From contig DAOWFB010000035.1 in NCBI GenBank assembly GCA_030638205.1, positions 1 through 30,149 on the forward strand: DNA of 30,149 nucleotides. The letters run 5' to 3'. Shown piece by piece: positions 26,283 to 30,149 of the stretch. A program made the translations under genes and the position numbers. Numbering within the stretch: position 1 is the first letter of the stretch; the number at the start of each line of letters is the position of its first letter. The stretch comes from Thalassospiraceae bacterium. GTDB lineage: Bacteria > Pseudomonadota > Alphaproteobacteria > Rhodospirillales > Magnetovibrionaceae. The notes beneath the pieces are model-generated. The model was not told where the DNA came from and ran no database searches. It saw only the letters and a list, made by a program, of their open reading frames with translations.

Positions 26283-29200
26283 TTAATCTAAAATTTCTTC
26301 TAGACAATCCATCAATTCAATAATTTTTATTGGCTTGGTAATATATGTGTAAAATCCAGCCTTATTGCCTTCTTCTATTTCATGCTTCATGGCCGCTGCG
26401 GTAACGGCAATAACTGGAATATTTTTAGTTTCATCTAGTTTTTTTAATTCGGCCATTGCCTCCATCCCGCTAATGCCGGGAAGGTTGATATCCATTAAAA
26501 TTACATCCGGCAATTCATCCATTGCCTTCTCTATTCCAATTTCACCGGTGCTGGCAGAAATCATGTCAATATTGGGAACTCTTTCTAAAACTTTTTCCAT
26601 CAATTTCATGTTGGCTGGATTATCTTCTACGTAAAGAATTTTATAGCTCTGTTTTTTTGAACCAACAGGGCTATCCAGCACATGAACGGTGTCTTGTTTA
26701 TTGCTTTCAATTTCAATTTCTTTGGTCTGTTCGCTGGCCATGGGAATCTCAATCCAAAATGTACTTCCCTTTCCAGCCTCGCTTTCAAAACCCATGTCGC
26801 CATCCATCATGTGTAATAGTTCTCGGGTAATAACAAGCCCAATACCGGTACCTTCTATTTCGGATGACTCGTGGCCAAGACGATTAAACGGTTCAAATAT
26901 TCCACTTTGTTTTTCTTTTGCTATGCCGGGGCCAGTATCGGAAATTGCAATGTGAATATTTTTATCACCAGCATCATCAGTGTCTATTCTAGCGGCAATT
27001 GAAATGGAGCCGCCGACCTTATTGTATTTCACCGCATTGGAAAGAAGGTTCAATATTACCTGTCTAATGCGGGTGCGGTCTCCCATGGCATTTACATCGG
27101 GACAACCATCTTTAATGCTTATGTTAATTGCACGTTTTTCAGCCATGGAAGCAACCATGTTTATGCATTCGTACACAAGGTCGCACATGGGCACGGGCTC
27201 AAGACTAACACTAAGCTTTCCAGCCTCAATCTGTGCTAATTCCAGAACTTGATCAATTAAATCCAAAAGATGTTGGCCACTCTTAATGACATGATTGGTG
27301 CTGTCTCTTTGCCCATCTGTCAGCGGTGCAGATGGATCAAGTTGCAGTAACTGCGTGAAGCCAAGAATACCGTTTAGCGGAGTTCTTAATTCGTGGCTCA
27401 TAGATGAAAGGAATTCGGATTTAGCCTTATTTGCTTTTTCCGCTTCTTCCTTGGCAATAATAAGATTTTGCTGAGCATCATATAATTTGGTTATATCCGC
27501 ACCGGTTCCCCGATAGCCCCCAAAACTGCCGTCAGGAGCAAAGACGGGCTTGCCATTAATTGAAAGCCAAACGATGTTGCCGTCTGGTTTGGTGCGAGGA
27601 TGAATAAAATTTCTGAACGAACGGTGTGCAGCAAGATTATCAAGGTGTTGTTGCCATTCTGTATCCGAAGCGCCGGGGTTTCCATTTTGCTGCCGCGTCT
27701 TGCCCAACAATGCACTTTCCGGAACACCGGTAACTTCGGAAAAACGTTCTGAAAAATATGAAAAACGAAGGCCTCTATCCATCTCCCAGTACCAATCCGA
27801 AGCCGATGCACCAAAATCACGTAACTGCTCTTCGCTTTTGCGCAAAGCTTCCTCAATTGCCTTACGCTCGGTTATGTCCTCACCGCTACCGCGATAGCCG
27901 CGAAACTTGCCAAATTCATCAAAAAAAGGAACTGCGCTTACCGAAATACTAACGGCAGGTCCGTTGAATTGCGGCAACATTTCATATTCAAAATTGCGAA
28001 ATGCACGGTGGGCATCCATATCCTCAAAATGATTATTCCATTTTTCACTATCGGTTTTAATTTGTTCAGGGTCAGCTAATTCACGCCTAGTTTTACCCAA
28101 AACCGCACTTACCGGGCGGCCCGTAACATCTTCAAAGCGCTCGGAAACATAATTAACGCACAGGTTTTCATCCATTTCCCAGAACCAGTCCGAGGTTGAT
28201 TCGGCAAATCCGCGAAAACGCGCCTCGCTTTTTGCCAGCGCAACACGGATTTCATGTTCTTTGGTGATATCGTGGATAATTCCCGTCATATGAAGCGGTG
28301 ATCCATTTTCGTCATATTTAGGCTCACCCAAGCTTTCCACATATTTGATGCTGCCATCATCCATTTGCAGTCTGTAATTTACATCAAACGCATCGCCGGT
28401 ATTTAGCGAATATTCAACTGCGGCTTGTGTCTTTTCCCTGTCTTCGGGGTGAACCCTTTCCATGAACAATTCAAAGCTTGGTTCAATTGATTTTGGCTCC
28501 AATCCCCATATTCTAAAATGTTCGTCCGACCACAACAATTCACCCGTTACTATGTTCCATTCATAGCTGCCGAAATGGGCTATGCGCTGGGCATTGGCAA
28601 GATTGGCGGCATTGCGATTTGCTTTTTCCTCTGCTTCATTGCGTTCGGAAATATCGCGTACGCTGGCAACATATAAATTTTGTTCATCGGTAGGCAGCAA
28701 GCTGATTCTTGCTTCAACTGGGAATAACGACCCGCTTTTACGACGATGCATTCCTATTAGGGTCATGGGAAAAGCAGACGGATCGGTATCTCCAATGCCC
28801 CATAGCTCATACAACTTATTTGCATCAAAGGCAGTTTCAATTTCAAACATGGAAAAAACCAACAATTCATCACGCCTGTAGCCAAGGATTTCGCATGCAT
28901 TTTGGTTTACATCAAGTATCTTTCCAAGCCGGTCATGTATGAAAATTGCATCACCGACGTTTTCAATAATGCCTCGAAAACGGCTTTTGCTGCGTTTATG
29001 TTCATCGCGCTCAATCTTTAGATCGTTGGCAAGGGCTTCGCTTTTAAATTTTTCTTCAAGTGAAAGACGAAGCGTGCGATTGGTGTTTCTTGCGGCTGTT
29101 GCAAGCATTACAAAAAAAAGTATACCCAGCGCACCAATTATTGAATCAACAGTACTGCCACGGACGAACAATTGAATTATCAGTGGTATAATTGCTGGAA

Positions 29201-29663
29201 ACGCAAACGCTAAAAAAATTGGGAAATGCGGCGCAAGGCTGGATGCCGCGCCCGTTACCATGCCCATAATGCAAATAATCATAAACGCATCGATCACATG
29301 AAGGTGCTGCGTCATAAATGCAAAACCGGCAAAACCCCAAATCGCGCCGGCAAATGCGGCACCAACGCCATAGTATTTTACCCAACGTTTGTATTCATCA
29401 AACACTGCGCCGGGCTTGGGAAACAACAGCACGCCAATATAACGAAGCCCATTAACAACCAGATTTATCCCAAGCCAATAAAAGGCAACATGGGATGCGG
29501 TTTCCAACCAAACAACATAGGTCGCTAAAATTGACACCAGTACGTTGGTCGCAAGTGTAGGTTTTGCATTTTTATATAGCGCTTCAATGCAATCGCGCCT
29601 GACCTGCTGTTGCAATTTATGCGCTGAAAAATCGCCTGCGTTTGTGAGAGTTTTATTTTCCAT
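26283..29663 (-). CDS. Hybrid histidine kinase with six-TM N-terminus and four PAS domains
   Basis: Inner-membrane hybrid kinase of 1126 aa. The N-terminal module has about six TM helices (37-54, 61-79, 97-116, 124-143, 147-166, 174-192) with almost no periplasmic loop; I do not recognise it as a named MASE family. PAS1 is 228-342, PAS2 353-468 (PAS_3-like, VHPED), PAS3 482-600 and PAS4 612-727. PAS3 and PAS4 are close duplicates (both SDW-WEMD, SERF, GKTR, RGYRG or GGYRG). HisKA has His757 in MSHELRTPLNGI, the HATPase is about 860-970, and the receiver (about 1005-1122) has Asp1058 in LMDINLPGISG. The ATG at 29663 lacks a strong ribosome site. The core is closely related to the 14681-17311 kinase. 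It stands alone between TSUP and a divergent MAPEG gene. Confidence 0.92.
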   Translation of the reverse strand: MENKTLTNAGDFSAHKLQQQVRRDCIEALYKNAKPTLATNVLVSILATYVVWLETASHVAFYWLGINLVVNGLRYIGVLLFPKPGAVFDEYKRWVKYYGVGAAFAGAIWGFAGFAFMTQHLHVIDAFMIICIMGMVTGAASSLAPHFPIFLAFAFPAIIPLIIQLFVRGSTVDSIIGALGILFFVMLATAARNTNRTLRLSLEEKFKSEALANDLKIERDEHKRSKSRFRGIIENVGDAIFIHDRLGKILDVNQNACEILGYRRDELLVFSMFEIETAFDANKLYELWGIGDTDPSAFPMTLIGMHRRKSGSLFPVEARISLLPTDEQNLYVASVRDISERNEAEEKANRNAANLANAQRIAHFGSYEWNIVTGELLWSDEHFRIWGLEPKSIEPSFELFMERVHPEDREKTQAAVEYSLNTGDAFDVNYRLQMDDGSIKYVESLGEPKYDENGSPLHMTGIIHDITKEHEIRVALAKSEARFRGFAESTSDWFWEMDENLCVNYVSERFEDVTGRPVSAVLGKTRRELADPEQIKTDSEKWNNHFEDMDAHRAFRNFEYEMLPQFNGPAVSISVSAVPFFDEFGKFRGYRGSGEDITERKAIEEALRKSEEQLRDFGASASDWYWEMDRGLRFSYFSERFSEVTGVPESALLGKTRQQNGNPGASDTEWQQHLDNLAAHRSFRNFIHPRTKPDGNIVWLSINGKPVFAPDGSFGGYRGTGADITKLYDAQQNLIIAKEEAEKANKAKSEFLSSMSHELRTPLNGILGFTQLLQLDPSAPLTDGQRDSTNHVIKSGQHLLDLIDQVLELAQIEAGKLSVSLEPVPMCDLVYECINMVASMAEKRAINISIKDGCPDVNAMGDRTRIRQVILNLLSNAVKYNKVGGSISIAARIDTDDAGDKNIHIAISDTGPGIAKEKQSGIFEPFNRLGHESSEIEGTGIGLVITRELLHMMDGDMGFESEAGKGSTFWIEIPMASEQTKEIEIESNKQDTVHVLDSPVGSKKQSYKILYVEDNPANMKLMEKVLERVPNIDMISASTGEIGIEKAMDELPDVILMDINLPGISGMEAMAELKKLDETKNIPVIAVTAAAMKHEIEEGNKAGFYTYITKPIKIIELMDCLEEILD

Positions 29664-29703
29664 CTGTGCTTATTTATATGAGGCGGTTGATACAATAAAT
29701 ACA

Positions 29704-29725
29704 AGAAATATGCGAGAAATATGCA
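29704..29725. repeat. 11-bp tandem duplication upstream of the kinase
   Basis: AGAAATATGCG (29704-29714) is followed by AGAAATATGCA (29715-29725), 10 of 11 bases identical. It lies in the 162-bp divergent gap between the kinase and MAPEG starts. Confidence 0.75.
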
Positions 29726-29825
29726 AGCATTTAACCATCTTAAACAAACTTAATAATTGAGCAAAATACGCATTGACTAACGTTAATTATAACATCCAAA
29801 ATATGTATTTTTAAAGGGGGTTGTC

Positions 29826-30149
29826 TTGGAAAACTTGGTAATAACACCAATATATGTGGCGATTTTTGCTCTAATAATGGTTGGGCTTTCGGCCTACGTT
29901 GTAAAAATGCGCTACAAACACCGGGTCGTGTTGGGCGATGGTGGCAATAGAGAAATGCTACGTGCCATCCGCGCCCACGGCAATTTCATCGAATACGTAC
30001 CCATGGCCCTGATCCTGCTGGTCATACTGGAACTAAACGGCGGGAGCGAAATTGTCCTGCACGGCTTCGCTGATGCACTGCTGGGCGGACGGATTGCGCA
30101 CCTGATCGGGCTCAACGCAAAAATGCCCATATTCCGCCGGATCGGCATA
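29826..30149 (+). CDS. MAPEG-family membrane protein (partial, C-terminus outside window)
   Basis: The first 108 codons of a small integral membrane protein. The hallmark RAHGNFIEYVPMALILL matches the MAPEG signature (R-x-x-G-N-x-x-E-Y-x-P) near residues 46-62. A hydrophobic helix lies at about 5-25, and a further hydrophobic stretch follows the motif. Family members are glutathione-dependent transferases or peroxidases in membranes; bacterial ones are mostly uncharacterised. The TTG at 29826 is chosen because AAAGGGGG (29813-29820) lies 5 nt upstream and the hydrophobic N-terminus starts there. It is divergent from the 26283-29663 kinase. Confidence 0.85.
   Translation, partial: MENLVITPIYVAIFALIMVGLSAYVVKMRYKHRVVLGDGGNREMLRAIRAHGNFIEYVPMALILLVILELNGGSEIVLHGFADALLGGRIAHLIGLNAKMPIFRRIGI

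Noticed and set aside
1..30149. Insertion sequences, prophage, integrase at the tRNA, CRISPR arrays
   Set aside because: No transposase, integrase, phage gene, terminal inverted repeats or regularly spaced repeats were seen; no genomic island abuts the tRNA-Gln.

Overview
The window looks like an alphaproteobacterial chromosome, most likely Rhodospirillales-like. Three things suggest this: the tRNA-Gln(CUG) sequence type, the housekeeping order ppx/gppA - rlmE - guaB - rsmB, and a dense set of multi-PAS hybrid histidine kinases plus a NIT-domain chemoreceptor. The DNA is moderately AT-rich. The signalling genes look more AT-rich by eye than the housekeeping block. This placement rests on recognising families, not on a database search.

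Layout. (1) 1-6284, minus strand: two consecutive large hybrid histidine kinases with related catalytic cores but unrelated sensors. The first is cut by the window edge. (2) 6285-6915: a 631-bp AT-rich divergent intergenic region. (3) 6916-14550: a signalling cassette. A plus-strand run encodes a NIT-domain chemoreceptor, a STAS anti-sigma-antagonist-like protein and a receiver-PP2C (RsbU/SpoIIE-like) phosphatase. It meets, tail to tail with a 7-bp gap, a minus-strand run encoding a Cache/PAS histidine kinase overlapping a receiver-HATPase (RsbW-like) protein. Together these supply every enzymatic part of a partner-switching circuit except the final target. (4) 14681-17311: another PilJ-sensor hybrid kinase, then a tRNA-Gln with its own terminator. 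(5) 17875-26253: housekeeping genes. These are a Ppx/GppA phosphatase overlapping the 23S rRNA 2'-O-methyltransferase rlmE, an exported FKBP-rhodanese fusion on the minus strand, guaB, rsmB, and a TPP-riboswitch-controlled thiC followed with no gap by a TSUP-family transporter. (6) 26283-29663, minus: a six-TM, four-PAS hybrid kinase. (7) 29826 to the end: a MAPEG-family membrane protein running off the window.

How it works together (inference). The best candidate for an undescribed system is 6916-14550. The STAS protein would be phosphorylated by the receiver-HATPase protein and dephosphorylated by the receiver-PP2C protein. Each opposing enzyme carries its own receiver, so two phosphorelay inputs could set one switch. 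The co-encoded kinase and chemoreceptor are plausible inputs. Three proteins in the window (the chemoreceptor and two kinases) carry NIT or PilJ helical-bundle sensors, families linked to nitrate/nitrite-type sensing. Other points of interest are the FKBP-rhodanese fusion, the thiC-TSUP pairing, and six 11-19-bp tandem duplications, three of them in frame inside genes. I saw no insertion sequence, prophage, CRISPR array or rRNA.
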